The position numbers were made by a program, and so were the translations under genes. 64,000 nucleotides of DNA from Gilichinskyi gelida (GTDB lineage: Bacteria > Acidobacteriota > Thermoanaerobaculia > Gp7-AA8). Location of the stretch: the NCBI GenBank assembly GCA_038040385.1, contig JBBPII010000009.1, forward strand, positions 124,001-188,000, written 5' to 3'. The notes under the pieces are model-generated. The model was not told where the DNA came from and did not search any database. It saw only the letters and a program-made list of their open reading frames with translations. This document shows, in pieces, positions 49,345 to 57,570 of the stretch. Numbering within the stretch: position 1 is the first letter of the stretch; each line of letters begins with the position of its first letter.

Positions 49345-50064
49345 TTACAGGCCGGCCGGCCGAAGCGCGGTGAGACTCTGCCGTTGACGTCCCTGCTGGT
49401 CGAAATTCGAGGGATCGAGCCAGCGCTCGAACGCCGCTTTCGTCTCCGGCCATTCGCGATCGGTGACCGAGTACCATGCCGAGTCTCGGTTGCGCCCTTT
49501 GTAGACCAGCGCCTGGCGGAAGATGCCCTCGAAGCGGAATCCGAGGCGCTCGGCCGCCGCGCGCGAGGCGGCGTTGAGCGCATCGCACTTCCACTCGTAC
49601 CGGCGGTAGCCCAGCTCGTCGAAGACCCGCCGCGTCATCAGCGCCATGGCCTCGGTGGCCGCGATGGTCCGCTGCAGGCGAGGGGAGTAGTTGATGTGGC
49701 CGACTTCGATCACCCCGTTGGCCGGGTCGATTCGCAGGAAGGCCGCGATGCCCACCGCCTTTTCGGTTTTCTCGTCGATGATGGCGTGAAACAGCGGATC
49801 GTCGCCCGCCGACATCTTCGTCAGCCAGGCGCGGTAGGGGTCGAGATCGCGGAAGGGATCGCTGCTCAGATACGTCCAGTTCCGACCTTCGGGGTCGTCG
49901 AGGTTCGCCTCATGCAGCTCGGCGGCGTGGCGCGCGACGTCCAGCGGCTCGACGCGGCACCACCGCCCGGCCATCGGCGTTCGCGGCGGAAACGGTCTTG
50001 TGCTCCATCCCTCGACCGGAAATCCGATGGGCTGCCCGAAGGCGTTAGAGCGTGAAGGGTTCAT
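49345..50064 (-). CDS. GNAT-family N-acetyltransferase (RimJ/RimL-like)
   Basis: A 239-residue acetyltransferase. AGRWCRVEPLDVARHAAELH begins the GNAT fold; VGIAAFLRIDPANGVIEVGH, SPRLQRTIAATEAMALMTRR (CoA-binding loop region) and YEWKCDALNAASRAAAERLG with GFRFEGIFRQALVYKGRNRD match RimJ/L-like enzymes that acetylate small amines or protein N-termini. It overlaps the end of the 65-aa gene by 20 bases. Confidence 0.87.
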   Translation of the reverse strand: MNPSRSNAFGQPIGFPVEGWSTRPFPPRTPMAGRWCRVEPLDVARHAAELHEANLDDPEGRNWTYLSSDPFRDLDPYRAWLTKMSAGDDPLFHAIIDEKTEKAVGIAAFLRIDPANGVIEVGHINYSPRLQRTIAATEAMALMTRRVFDELGYRRYEWKCDALNAASRAAAERLGFRFEGIFRQALVYKGRNRDSAWYSVTDREWPETKAAFERWLDPSNFDQQGRQRQSLTALRPAGL

Positions 50065-50242
50065 CGTCGGGCGAGTTGATGTCTTCGCGCGAGGGAGGAT
50101 GATTCTTGGTGAACTGTGAGAGGAACTCCAGATACTCTGTCGGAGTCATCTTGTTCAACTCGCGGACGCGCTCCAATGCGTCGCGTTCTTCCGGCGTAGG
50201 TTCCGGGAATTCCGGCAGATCAGATGCTTCGTTCGATTGCAT
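50045..50242 (-). CDS. Small acidic protein of 65 residues next to a nucleotidyltransferase
   Basis: Unrecognised 65-residue protein, rich in Glu, Asp and Pro (DLPEFPEPTPEERDALERVR, ELNKMTPTEYLEFLSQF, NSPDDEPFTL), probably mostly helical in the middle. It overlaps the nucleotidyltransferase gene upstream by 23 bases and the GNAT gene downstream by 20. Possible antitoxin-like or regulatory partner of the nucleotidyltransferase. An in-frame upstream extension to 50293 has no SD. Confidence 0.55.
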   Translation of the reverse strand: MQSNEASDLPEFPEPTPEERDALERVRELNKMTPTEYLEFLSQFTKNHPPSREDINSPDDEPFTL

Positions 50243-50747
50243 CGAATAGGTCCAACAGCCCGTGACGTGAAAAGTACTCCCGGATTTTGGCACGATCGAC
50301 TCCGGGCGTGCTCAGAAGAAGCCGAACGTCCTCTCCCTCGTATGGAATTCGTCGCGGCGCGTTCTTCATGGAGAGAGCCTTCATCATCGCCAGGTGCTCT
50401 GCGCTGGCGACGGGTGCAGTCACATCGCCGACGACTGGTTTCGGCTGTGCATCTTCGAACACGTCGCCTGCGGTGCGATCGTCCACGTACATGAAATCCA
50501 CGCGGTCTTCGTCGTTACGCAGATGGTTCGAGAAGGCGGGGCCTGCAAAGAGCGTTTCGTAGCCGATGCTTTCCGCGAAGGCGATCACACGCTCGCGCGC
50601 CGTTCGAGGCACCACGATGTCGAGGTCCTTGGTGAACCGCGACCGGCCCCATGCCTGCATCGCCAGACCGCCGATGACGGCATAGGGAATCCGCTCCCGC
50701 TCGAAGAATTCTCCGAACGTCCGCAATACCTCGGCGAACTGCATCAT
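50220..50747 (-). CDS. Nucleotidyltransferase-fold protein (AbiEii/DUF6036-like)
   Basis: A 175-residue protein with the minimal nucleotidyltransferase core IPYAVIGGLAMQAWGRSRFT followed by KDLDIVV (G-G plus D-x-D) and ETLFAGP, DRVDFMYVD as the third acidic site. Such proteins act as toxin components or as ribosome/tRNA modifiers. The ATG at 50744 is an equally possible start. It is head of a small minus-strand group and divergent from the NtrC-like gene. Confidence 0.8.
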   Translation of the reverse strand: MMQFAEVLRTFGEFFERERIPYAVIGGLAMQAWGRSRFTKDLDIVVPRTARERVIAFAESIGYETLFAGPAFSNHLRNDEDRVDFMYVDDRTAGDVFEDAQPKPVVGDVTAPVASAEHLAMMKALSMKNAPRRIPYEGEDVRLLLSTPGVDRAKIREYFSRHGLLDLFDAIERSI

Positions 50748-50790
50748 CCGAGGTTAGCATTGGCCGAACTCATGCAGTGAGGTGGCGGCA

Positions 50791-52182
50791 ATGCCGTTTC
50801 GAGTATTGGTCGTCGACGACGAGACCGCGATCCGCGAAGCGATTCGCATGACCCTGGAGTACGAGAACTACCGCGTCGACGAGGCGCGCTCCGGGCAGGA
50901 CGGGATCGACAAGGCCACCAAGACGCCGTACGACGCCATCCTCCTCGACATCAAGATGCCCGTGCTCGACGGCATCGAAGTCCTCGAGAACCTCAAAGAG
51001 CAGCGCGTGCCGACGCCGGTGATCATGGTCTCCGGCCACGGCGACATCTCCACGGCGGTGGAATGCACCAAGCGCGGGGCGTTCGACTTCCTGGAGAAGC
51101 CGCTCAATCGCGACAAGCTGCTGCTGTCGGTCCGCAACGCGGTGCGGCAGCAGAAGCTGGAAGAGGAGGTCGACGAGCTGCGCGAGCGCGCCGAGCGCGA
51201 CTACCAGCTCGTCGGCGACTCCGCCCCTATGCGCGAGCTCAAGGCGCAGATCGAGCTCGCCGCGCCGACCAAGGCGACGGTGCTCATCCAGGGCGAGTCG
51301 GGAACGGGGAAAGAGCTGGTGGCGCGCGAGATCCACCGCCGCTCCTCGCGTGCGCGCATGCCGTTCGTGCAGGTCAACTGCGCGGCGATCCCCGAGGAGC
51401 TGATCGAGTCGGAGCTGTTCGGCCATGAGAAGGGATCGTTCACCGGCGCGGTGCGGAAGCAGACCGGGAAGTTCGTCGCCGCCGACGGCGGGACGATCTT
51501 CCTCGACGAGATCGCCGACATGTCGCTGCGCACGCAGGCCAAAGTGCTGCGCGTGCTGCAGGAGGGGGAGGTGGAGCCGGTCGGCTCGGCGACGGTGGTG
51601 AAGGTCGACGTGCGGGTGATCGCCGCGACGAACAAGGACCTGACCGAGGAGATCCGCGCCGCGCGCTTTCGCGAGGACCTCTTCTACCGTCTCAACGTGA
51701 TCCCCGTCCGCACGCCGCCTCTGCGCGAGCGGCGGGAGGACATCCCGCTCCTGGCGCAGCACTTCGCGGCGTTCTTCTCGCAGGAGTACAACAAGCATCC
51801 GAAGAAGTTCACCGCTGCGGCGCTCAAGGCTCTGGCCGATTCGTCGTGGCGCGGCAACGTGCGCGAGCTGCGCAACATGATCGAGCGGCTGGTGATCATG
51901 GTGCCGTCGGACAACATCGACATCACCGATCTGCCGGCGGAGTTCTTTCGCGCCGCCGCCGACATCATTAGCACCGCCATGCGCCTCTCGACCCTGCAGG
52001 AGTTCAAGGACGAGGCGGAGAAGGCGTTCATCCTGGCCAAGCTGCGCGAGAACGGCTGGAACGTGTCGAAGACCGCCGAGGCCATCGACACCCCGCGCTC
52101 GAACCTCTACAAGAAGATCGAGCAGTACAACATCAAACGCGAGACTGGGGGCGCGGTAGCGGTCGATGTCGCCCCGGAGTAG
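50791..52182 (+). CDS. NtrC-family sigma54-dependent response regulator
   Basis: A 463-residue activator. Receiver (1-120) with VVDDETAIREAI and ILLDIKMPVLDG (phospho-Asp); AAA+ domain (about 140-380) with Walker A GESGTGKE, the sigma54 loop GSFTGA (Ser in place of the usual Ala), Walker B GGTIFLDEIADM and the R-finger segment RFREDLFYRLNVIPVR; Fis-type helix-turn-helix at the C-terminus (WNVSKTAEAIDTPRSNLYKK). The ATG at 50791 follows GAGGTGG; a GTG at 50782 is possible. The GSFTGA form is common in NtrX-like members. No kinase gene is adjacent. It overlaps murI by 17 bases. Confidence 0.93.
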   Translation: MPFRVLVVDDETAIREAIRMTLEYENYRVDEARSGQDGIDKATKTPYDAILLDIKMPVLDGIEVLENLKEQRVPTPVIMVSGHGDISTAVECTKRGAFDFLEKPLNRDKLLLSVRNAVRQQKLEEEVDELRERAERDYQLVGDSAPMRELKAQIELAAPTKATVLIQGESGTGKELVAREIHRRSSRARMPFVQVNCAAIPEELIESELFGHEKGSFTGAVRKQTGKFVAADGGTIFLDEIADMSLRTQAKVLRVLQEGEVEPVGSATVVKVDVRVIAATNKDLTEEIRAARFREDLFYRLNVIPVRTPPLRERREDIPLLAQHFAAFFSQEYNKHPKKFTAAALKALADSSWRGNVRELRNMIERLVIMVPSDNIDITDLPAEFFRAAADIISTAMRLSTLQEFKDEAEKAFILAKLRENGWNVSKTAEAIDTPRSNLYKKIEQYNIKRETGGAVAVDVAPE

Positions 52183-52951
52183 CTCGCCCATCGGTATTTT
52201 CGATTCCGGCGTCGGCGGACTGACCGTCTTCCGCGAGATCGCCCGCGCCCTGCCGCATGAGTCGCTCATCTACCTCGGTGACTCCGCGCGCGTGCCGTAC
52301 GGGACGAAGTCGCCGGAGACCGTCACGCGATACGCGCTGCAGGCGGCGGCGCATCTGCTCGACCGCGGCATCGGGATGCTGGTCGTGGCGTGCAACACGG
52401 CGACGGCAGCGGCGCTACCATCTTTGGTAGCGACGCTACCAATCCCCGTGATCGGCGTGGTCGAGCCGGGCGCGCGCGCCGCGGTCGAGCGCACCCGCGG
52501 GCGCGTCGGCGTCATCGCCACCGAGGGGACGGTGAAGTCGCACGCGTACACCAAGGCCATCCACGCCATCGATCCCAAGATCGAGGTGATCGAGTCGCCC
52601 GCGCCGCTCTTCGTCCCGCTGGCGGAGGAGGGGTGGGCCAACACGCACGTGGCGCGCGAAGTGGCGGAGATCTACCTCGAGCCGCTGATTGACGCCGGCA
52701 TCGACACGCTGGTCCTCGGATGCACGCACTACCCGATCCTGCGCGGTACGATCCAGAAGGTGGTGGGGGAGGTGGCCATCGTCGACAGCGCGGAAACCAC
52801 CGCCCGCACCGTCGCCGCCGCCCGCCCTCCCGCTCCAGACAGCGAGCCGGAGTACATGTTCCTGGTCACCGACGCGGAGGAGCGCTTCCGCCGCATCGCC
52901 AGCGAGTTCCTGGAGCGGGAGATCGAGCGGCTGGAGCTGGTGACGCTCTAG
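52166..52951 (+). CDS. murI: Glutamate racemase
   Basis: Makes D-glutamate for peptidoglycan, in the cytoplasm. The 261-residue product has IGIFDSGVGGLTVFREI, IYLGDSARVPYGTKS, the first catalytic Cys in VVACNTATAAAL and the second in VLGCTHYPILRG. A short self-complementary stretch (GCTACC-N-GGTAGC, 52425-52443) encodes LPSLVATLP after the first Cys. The start overlaps the regulator gene, so regulation with it is likely. Confidence 0.95.
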   Translation: MSPRSSSPIGIFDSGVGGLTVFREIARALPHESLIYLGDSARVPYGTKSPETVTRYALQAAAHLLDRGIGMLVVACNTATAAALPSLVATLPIPVIGVVEPGARAAVERTRGRVGVIATEGTVKSHAYTKAIHAIDPKIEVIESPAPLFVPLAEEGWANTHVAREVAEIYLEPLIDAGIDTLVLGCTHYPILRGTIQKVVGEVAIVDSAETTARTVAAARPPAPDSEPEYMFLVTDAEERFRRIASEFLEREIERLELVTL

Positions 52952-54489
52952 TTCATTCGCTTCGCTTCTTTCTCCTTGTCGTCCTGCGCCACGTCATACG
53001 CGTTGATGAACGACACGAGGAAGCCCACGAAGACATTGTTGAAGATGTCGCTATGCGCGCTGATCACGCCCTTGTCCGTGGAGATCACGAAGTAAGGTGA
53101 GTACGCGTCCCACGGCCCACGCCGCTCGCGCGCCGGAGTCTTGTTCAACTTGTACTGGTCGAAGTCTTTCAGGTCGTTCAGCTTCAGGCCGGACCTGGAG
53201 ATGAGACCTGCGTAGTTCTTGAAAGGGCAGTCGCAGTCCGGCGCTGTCACGTCGCTGGGGTTGTAGTCGGCCTGTTTCAGTACCGGGTGGCTGAGCGCAT
53301 GCGTGGTGTGCGGGTTGTAGTGGCCCATGCCGCGCCACTCGCGGGTCTTGAAAAACATGTCCCAGCGGAGGGTGACGAGGAACTGCAGGAACCGGAAGGC
53401 CGGAAAGAGTTTGCCGACCGCGCTGTCGGCCTTGGACGCGACCGTCATGAGCACCGGCATCTGCGGGCCGTCGGGCTCCGCGTCCGTGCTGGGATGATCG
53501 TTGTAGAGGACCTGTTTGTCGTACGCCATCCGCGCCTTCTTCAGCTCGTCCCGCGAGGCATTCTTGAACTTGTCGTCCGGCAGGTCATTGTCGAACGGCT
53601 GCCACTCGATGGCTTCGATGGCGGGGTTGACCAGGACCACGAGATCGCCGATGTCCGCGCGCCGGGCCTTGCGCTGTTCCGGTTTCAAGTTCGCCGCGGC
53701 TTCGCGATCCTGGCGGGCGCGGACGATGCGGTAGTCTTGCAGCGTCCCCAACTCCTCGATGTCGAAGATGTTTCCGGTCAGTTGGCCCTTCATTGCCTCA
53801 TAGAGGAATGCTCCGCCGAGACTGTGCCCCACCGACACCATGATCAGGTCGTCGTTCTGGCGCCAGATGTCGTCGAGCTCGAACATGATCTCTTTTCCCG
53901 CCGTGCGGCCGATGCGCTGCGCGACATGCTTTCGGGTCGGAAGGGTGAATGCGTTCAGATAGGGAAGGACCAGCGATTCGCCGCGCCAACCGATGTAGAC
54001 GCCGACCACGTTCTCGTCTTTCAGCTCCGGGTTCGCCGCAACCCGGGCCAAATGCAACTGGTCGAGGACGCGCCGGAAGCAGCAGAGGTCACGATCGCAG
54101 GTGCGAGGGCCGTGATGCCAGCCGTGGATGAAGACGACCAGGACGCCGCCGGGCTTGGTCTGGCGCCGCACCATCTCCAGGACCTGATCTTTCTGAGAAG
54201 GATTGATGTTGCCGTCATCGCTGACCTCGATGACGCCGAGGGTGAAGTTCTCGAAGGTCTCGATCGAGCGGTGCTCCATCGTGATCTGCAGAAGCTTTTT
54301 CTTCGCATCGTCGCCGGCGAAGGCGTCGAGGTTGAAAAGGCGCTTCGGCACGTGTTTGGCGGGTATGGGCGGAACCGCGTTCGGGTCGGCTTCGGTGATG
54401 TAGTAGGCCGCTTCCGTTCCGCGGAGTTGGAAACGGCTGGTGCAAGCGGCAGCAGTCAAAGCGAGCACGACGACGAGCAAACGCTTCAT
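52948..54489 (-). CDS. Alpha/beta-hydrolase-like lipoprotein
   Basis: A 513-residue lipoprotein, signal MKRLLVVVLALTAAACTS with lipobox AAAC. VLVVFIHGWHHGPRTCDRDL is the oxyanion/HG loop, MVSVGHSLGGAFLYEAMKG the nucleophile elbow (G-H-S-L-G), and PYFVISTDKGVISAHSDIFN includes a candidate His. Similar to hypothetical lipase-like proteins with long inserts. The stop overlaps the murI stop on the other strand by four bases. Substrate unknown. Confidence 0.75.
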   Translation of the reverse strand: MKRLLVVVLALTAAACTSRFQLRGTEAAYYITEADPNAVPPIPAKHVPKRLFNLDAFAGDDAKKKLLQITMEHRSIETFENFTLGVIEVSDDGNINPSQKDQVLEMVRRQTKPGGVLVVFIHGWHHGPRTCDRDLCCFRRVLDQLHLARVAANPELKDENVVGVYIGWRGESLVLPYLNAFTLPTRKHVAQRIGRTAGKEIMFELDDIWRQNDDLIMVSVGHSLGGAFLYEAMKGQLTGNIFDIEELGTLQDYRIVRARQDREAAANLKPEQRKARRADIGDLVVLVNPAIEAIEWQPFDNDLPDDKFKNASRDELKKARMAYDKQVLYNDHPSTDAEPDGPQMPVLMTVASKADSAVGKLFPAFRFLQFLVTLRWDMFFKTREWRGMGHYNPHTTHALSHPVLKQADYNPSDVTAPDCDCPFKNYAGLISRSGLKLNDLKDFDQYKLNKTPARERRGPWDAYSPYFVISTDKGVISAHSDIFNNVFVGFLVSFINAYDVAQDDKEKEAKRMN

Positions 54490-54551
54490 GGAGTTCCTCC
54501 CTCCTTAGGAGTGACCGAGAGGAGTCTTCCCTTACCCTGGAATCGATTCGG

Positions 54552-54579
54552 TTGACCGATGATTCAAGATGACTATAGT
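54552..54579 (+). promoter_or_regulatory. Promoter of the Phd/VapC-type operon, leaderless
   Basis: TTGACC at 54552-54557, a 16-base spacer and TATAGT at 54574-54579. The expected start is about 54586, three bases before the ATG at 54589, and no SD is visible before this ATG. So the antitoxin message is probably leaderless. Confidence 0.55.
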
Positions 54580-54588
54580 GGTATGACC

Positions 54589-54816
54589 ATGGACAAAACG
54601 AGGGAGATAGCAGCAGGCGAGTTCAAGACGCACTGCCTCGCGCTGCTCGATGAGGTCGCAGAAACCGGCCGGGAGATCATCGTCACCAAGCGGGGGAAGC
54701 CGGTGGCGAAAGTCACGCCGATCGAGCCGCCGAAGTCGCTCAAGGGGAGCGTGAAAGTCATCGGCGACATCATCAACATCATTGATCCCGACGAGTGGGA
54801 GATCAATCGGGATTGA
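54589..54816 (+). CDS. Phd/YefM-family antitoxin
   Basis: A 75-residue antitoxin. MDKTREIAAGEFKTHCLALL (helices for DNA binding) and EIIVTKRGKPVAKVTPI are typical of Phd/YefM; the C-terminal tail after residue 50 (VIGDIINIIDPDEWEINRD) would bind and block the toxin. The ATG at 54589 is preferred because it begins the domain; ATGs at 54559 and 54583 are in frame. The stop TGA overlaps the TTG start of the VapC toxin gene. Confidence 0.85.
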   Translation: MDKTREIAAGEFKTHCLALLDEVAETGREIIVTKRGKPVAKVTPIEPPKSLKGSVKVIGDIINIIDPDEWEINRD

Positions 54817-55199
54817 TCGTTCTCGACACTCACGCCTGGATCTGGTGGTGGTCGGAGGAACCAGACGCGCTTTCCGCGGCTGCTATGCGCGCGATAGAAA
54901 CCGCTGACGAAATCGGCATTTCAACGCTCTGCTGCTACGAAGTCGCGTTGGCGGAGCGAAGGCAGCGCGTCATTCTGGATCGCGATATCCGTGCTTGGAT
55001 TGCGAGCGCAGTCAGTGATGAGCGAGTGCGGATCCTGCCGCCGACGGTCGAGATCGCGACACAGGCGGCGGCTCTGGCGTGGGAGCACTGGGATCCCTTC
55101 GATCGCGTCATCGTCGCCACCGCGATCGTCCACCGCGCGCCCCTCGTCACCAAAGACGAACGCATCCGCCGGTTCCAAGGCGTCGCCACCATCTGGTAG
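54813..55199 (+). CDS. VapC-type PIN-domain toxin
   Basis: A 128-residue PIN-domain ribonuclease. IVLDTHAWIWWWSEEPDALS holds the first acidic residue, CYEVALAERRQRV the second (Glu), and WDPFDRVIVATAIVHRAPLV the third and fourth (Asp). A TTG at 54813 is chosen as it overlaps the antitoxin stop (TTGA); a GTG at 54795 is an alternative. VapC toxins cleave tRNA or rRNA. It converges with the M14 gene; the stop codons are adjacent. Confidence 0.87.
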   Translation: MIVLDTHAWIWWWSEEPDALSAAAMRAIETADEIGISTLCCYEVALAERRQRVILDRDIRAWIASAVSDERVRILPPTVEIATQAAALAWEHWDPFDRVIVATAIVHRAPLVTKDERIRRFQGVATIW

Positions 55200-57482
55200 C
55201 TACCGCCACCAGATCGCGTCGAACACCATGGGGAACGTGGCGTGCGTCTGCCCGCGGTTCTGCGGCTTGAATCCGAAGAGCACGATGCGCCCTTTGCCGT
55301 AGGTCATGGCCACCGCGGCGGCCTTGCGCGTCAACCTCTCCTCGCCGTTGATCCAGCCGGAGAGGAGGACGTCTTGCGCGTCGTCGGGGTACGTCGCCAG
55401 CACCCAGCGCTGCATCTCGTTGCCGGGCGATGTGGTTTCGAAGGCGATGGCGCGGTCGACGAAGATCGCCGTCTCCGCCGGCATGTTCGCCGTCACCGGA
55501 TGACCAGTGTTGATCTTCACCCGGAGCAGCGAGCCGGGGACGGAGAAGTCCGCCGCCGGCACTCGACCCAGCGCGTTGCGCACCGGGACGTTGAAGTTCT
55601 CGATGACGTAGTCGCACGAGGAGCTGAAGGCGATGAGCGTGCCGCCGTTCTCCACGAACGACTTGAGCACCGCGGCGCCTTCTTTCTCCAGCGCGCCGCG
55701 ATAGTCCGGCGGCAGCTCTTCGTCATACCGCATCGCCCCCTCCTCGGTGCGGCGGCGGCCGGTGGCGATGGTCTCTTTGTCGATGTCGGGAAGGATGAAG
55801 ACGTCCGTGTTGGCGAGGGCGCCCTTCACGTCCTTCGGGTGGAGCGACTTCGGCGCGAAGCCGTACTGGTCGAGCACCCACCGCGTCCACCCCTCGTCCA
55901 TCGACCCGCCCCACGGGTTGTACAGCGCCACGCGCGGCTTCTTGTCGTTGGCGTGTTTGGCGATCACGGCCTTGGTCTCGGGGGTGATCGAAGTGACCGG
56001 GCGGCCGGGAGCGGCCGCCGCTACACGCTCCACCGTCACCCCCATCGCCAATGGCAGCGTCCACGTCGCGACGTCGTACGGTCGCAGGATCTCTTTTCCG
56101 GCCTGCAGGCGGATCTCCGGGTAGCGCTGCGGCTCGAGCATCTCCACCAGGAACTTCGAGTACGGCTGCGCCATCGGGATCCAGTAGTCGCCGTTGCCGT
56201 CCTGTTGGATCTCCACGCCGTGCTCGAGGAGCAACGCCGCCAGGAACTGCGCTGTCGGCCAGTCGCGCTGCTGCTTCGGGATGCGGTACGACGCGTTCGC
56301 CCCGAACGCCACCGCCGCGCGCGAGCGGGTGGCGATGTCGCGCAGCAGGTCCTCGCGGCGGTCGGCGGCGATCTCCAGCAGCGCATCGGAGGCGATCCGC
56401 TCGTAGTCGATGATGTCGCGCATCCGCCATGTGCCGCCCGGCCACGGGTTCGGATGGTTGACGGTCGGCTTGTAGTCGATGAGCCCCTTCGAGCCGCCCT
56501 GCAGCTCGCTCGGCGCGACATCGATCGGCGAGGCGATGCGCGCCGACGCCGTCTCCAGCAGTAGGCCGGTGATGTTCTTCCACCAACCGGTGTTGCGCGT
56601 GCCGCCCAGCCAGTAGGCGTCGAAGGAGTAGCCGTAGATCAGCCCTGACTTCTTCTGCTGCTCGAGGCGGAACGCCATGTTGGTGCCGATCAGGTTCGCC
56701 TCGCGCCAGATCAGCGGATGGACGTCGGGATCGACCGGATCGGAGAACGGCGGGATGAACATCCGCGGCCCGTTCGATCCCATCTGGTGCTCATCGACGA
56801 ACACCTGCGGGTACCACTGGTGATAGATCGCGCGGCTCATGTTGCGCGTCTCGATCTGGGTGAGCATGAACCAGTCGCGGTTGTTGTCGTGGCCGGTGTA
56901 GTGGTGGTACAGCCACGGCAGGCGGCCCCCCTCGTACTTCGTGCCGACGTACTTGCGGTAGTAGTCGGTGATCATGGTCTGCCCGTCCGGGTTGAGCGAC
57001 GGGACGAGCAGCAGCACCACTTCATCGAGGCGGCGCTTGGTCTCCGCGTCATCGGCGCGCGCCAGGTCGTACGCCCACTCCATGGCCATCTGGCTCGAAG
57101 CGATCTCGCTCGAGTGGATGTTGCAGGTGACGAGGACGACGGCCTTGCCGCTGCGCGCCAGCTCGTCGACCTGCGCGTCGGTGAGGCCGCGCGGGTCGGC
57201 GAGCTTCTTGGCCGTCTCCTTGATGCGGTCGAGGCTCTTGATGTTCGCTTCGGAGGAGATGATGGCCATGAGCATGTCCTCGCCGAGGGTGGTCTTGCCG
57301 AGCGACTGCACCTTCACCCGCGCCGAGCCCGCCTCCAGCGCCCGGAAATACGACGCGATCTGCTTGTAGTCGGCGAGGACGCGGTCCGCGCCGACGTTGA
57401 TGCCGAGGAACTGCGAAGGCGATTGGATGGCGGCGTGCGCGCTGAAGGCGACGAACACAAGGAGGATCAACGTGCGTTTCAT
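55200..57482 (-). CDS. Exported M14-family metallocarboxypeptidase
   Basis: A 760-residue exported protein, signal MKRTLILLVFVAFSAHAA. The M14 domain (about 25-420) has the metal motif VTCNIHSSEIASSQMAMEWA (H-x-x-E), LLLVPSLNPDGQTM, GHDNNRDWFM and the second His in VFVDEHQMGSNGPRMF. The C-terminal 350 residues include a glutamine-amidotransferase-like region (PRVALYNPWGGSMDEGWTRW; LIAFSSSCDYVIENF), as in other large acidobacterial M14 peptidases. Likely takes peptides for amino acids. The upstream gap to the divergent 5'-nucleotidase is a heptamer hairpin. Confidence 0.88.
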   Translation of the reverse strand: MKRTLILLVFVAFSAHAAIQSPSQFLGINVGADRVLADYKQIASYFRALEAGSARVKVQSLGKTTLGEDMLMAIISSEANIKSLDRIKETAKKLADPRGLTDAQVDELARSGKAVVLVTCNIHSSEIASSQMAMEWAYDLARADDAETKRRLDEVVLLLVPSLNPDGQTMITDYYRKYVGTKYEGGRLPWLYHHYTGHDNNRDWFMLTQIETRNMSRAIYHQWYPQVFVDEHQMGSNGPRMFIPPFSDPVDPDVHPLIWREANLIGTNMAFRLEQQKKSGLIYGYSFDAYWLGGTRNTGWWKNITGLLLETASARIASPIDVAPSELQGGSKGLIDYKPTVNHPNPWPGGTWRMRDIIDYERIASDALLEIAADRREDLLRDIATRSRAAVAFGANASYRIPKQQRDWPTAQFLAALLLEHGVEIQQDGNGDYWIPMAQPYSKFLVEMLEPQRYPEIRLQAGKEILRPYDVATWTLPLAMGVTVERVAAAAPGRPVTSITPETKAVIAKHANDKKPRVALYNPWGGSMDEGWTRWVLDQYGFAPKSLHPKDVKGALANTDVFILPDIDKETIATGRRRTEEGAMRYDEELPPDYRGALEKEGAAVLKSFVENGGTLIAFSSSCDYVIENFNVPVRNALGRVPAADFSVPGSLLRVKINTGHPVTANMPAETAIFVDRAIAFETTSPGNEMQRWVLATYPDDAQDVLLSGWINGEERLTRKAAAVAMTYGKGRIVLFGFKPQNRGQTHATFPMVFDAIWWR

Positions 57483-57499
57483 GGCGGCGGATTGTATAA

Positions 57500-57557
57500 G
57501 CTCGCAGCTAGCGGCTCGCAGTTCGCAGCGGTTTTTCGCGAGCCGCTAGCTGCTAGC
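57500..57557. repeat. Inverted heptamer repeat between divergent genes
   Basis: Left arm GCTCGCA, GCTAGCG, GCTCGCA, GTTCGCA (57500-57527); loop GCGGTTTTT; right arm CGCGAGC, CGCTAGC, TGCTAGC (57537-57557). It fills most of the gap between the M14 and 5'-nucleotidase start codons, and so would lie at the promoters of both. Confidence 0.8.
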
Positions 57558-57570
57558 CTTGTGAGCCATC

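Noticed and set aside
52424..52443. Mobile repeat in murI
   Set aside because: Only a 6-base self-complementary stretch; the encoded LPSLVATLP fits the family, so it is probably chance.
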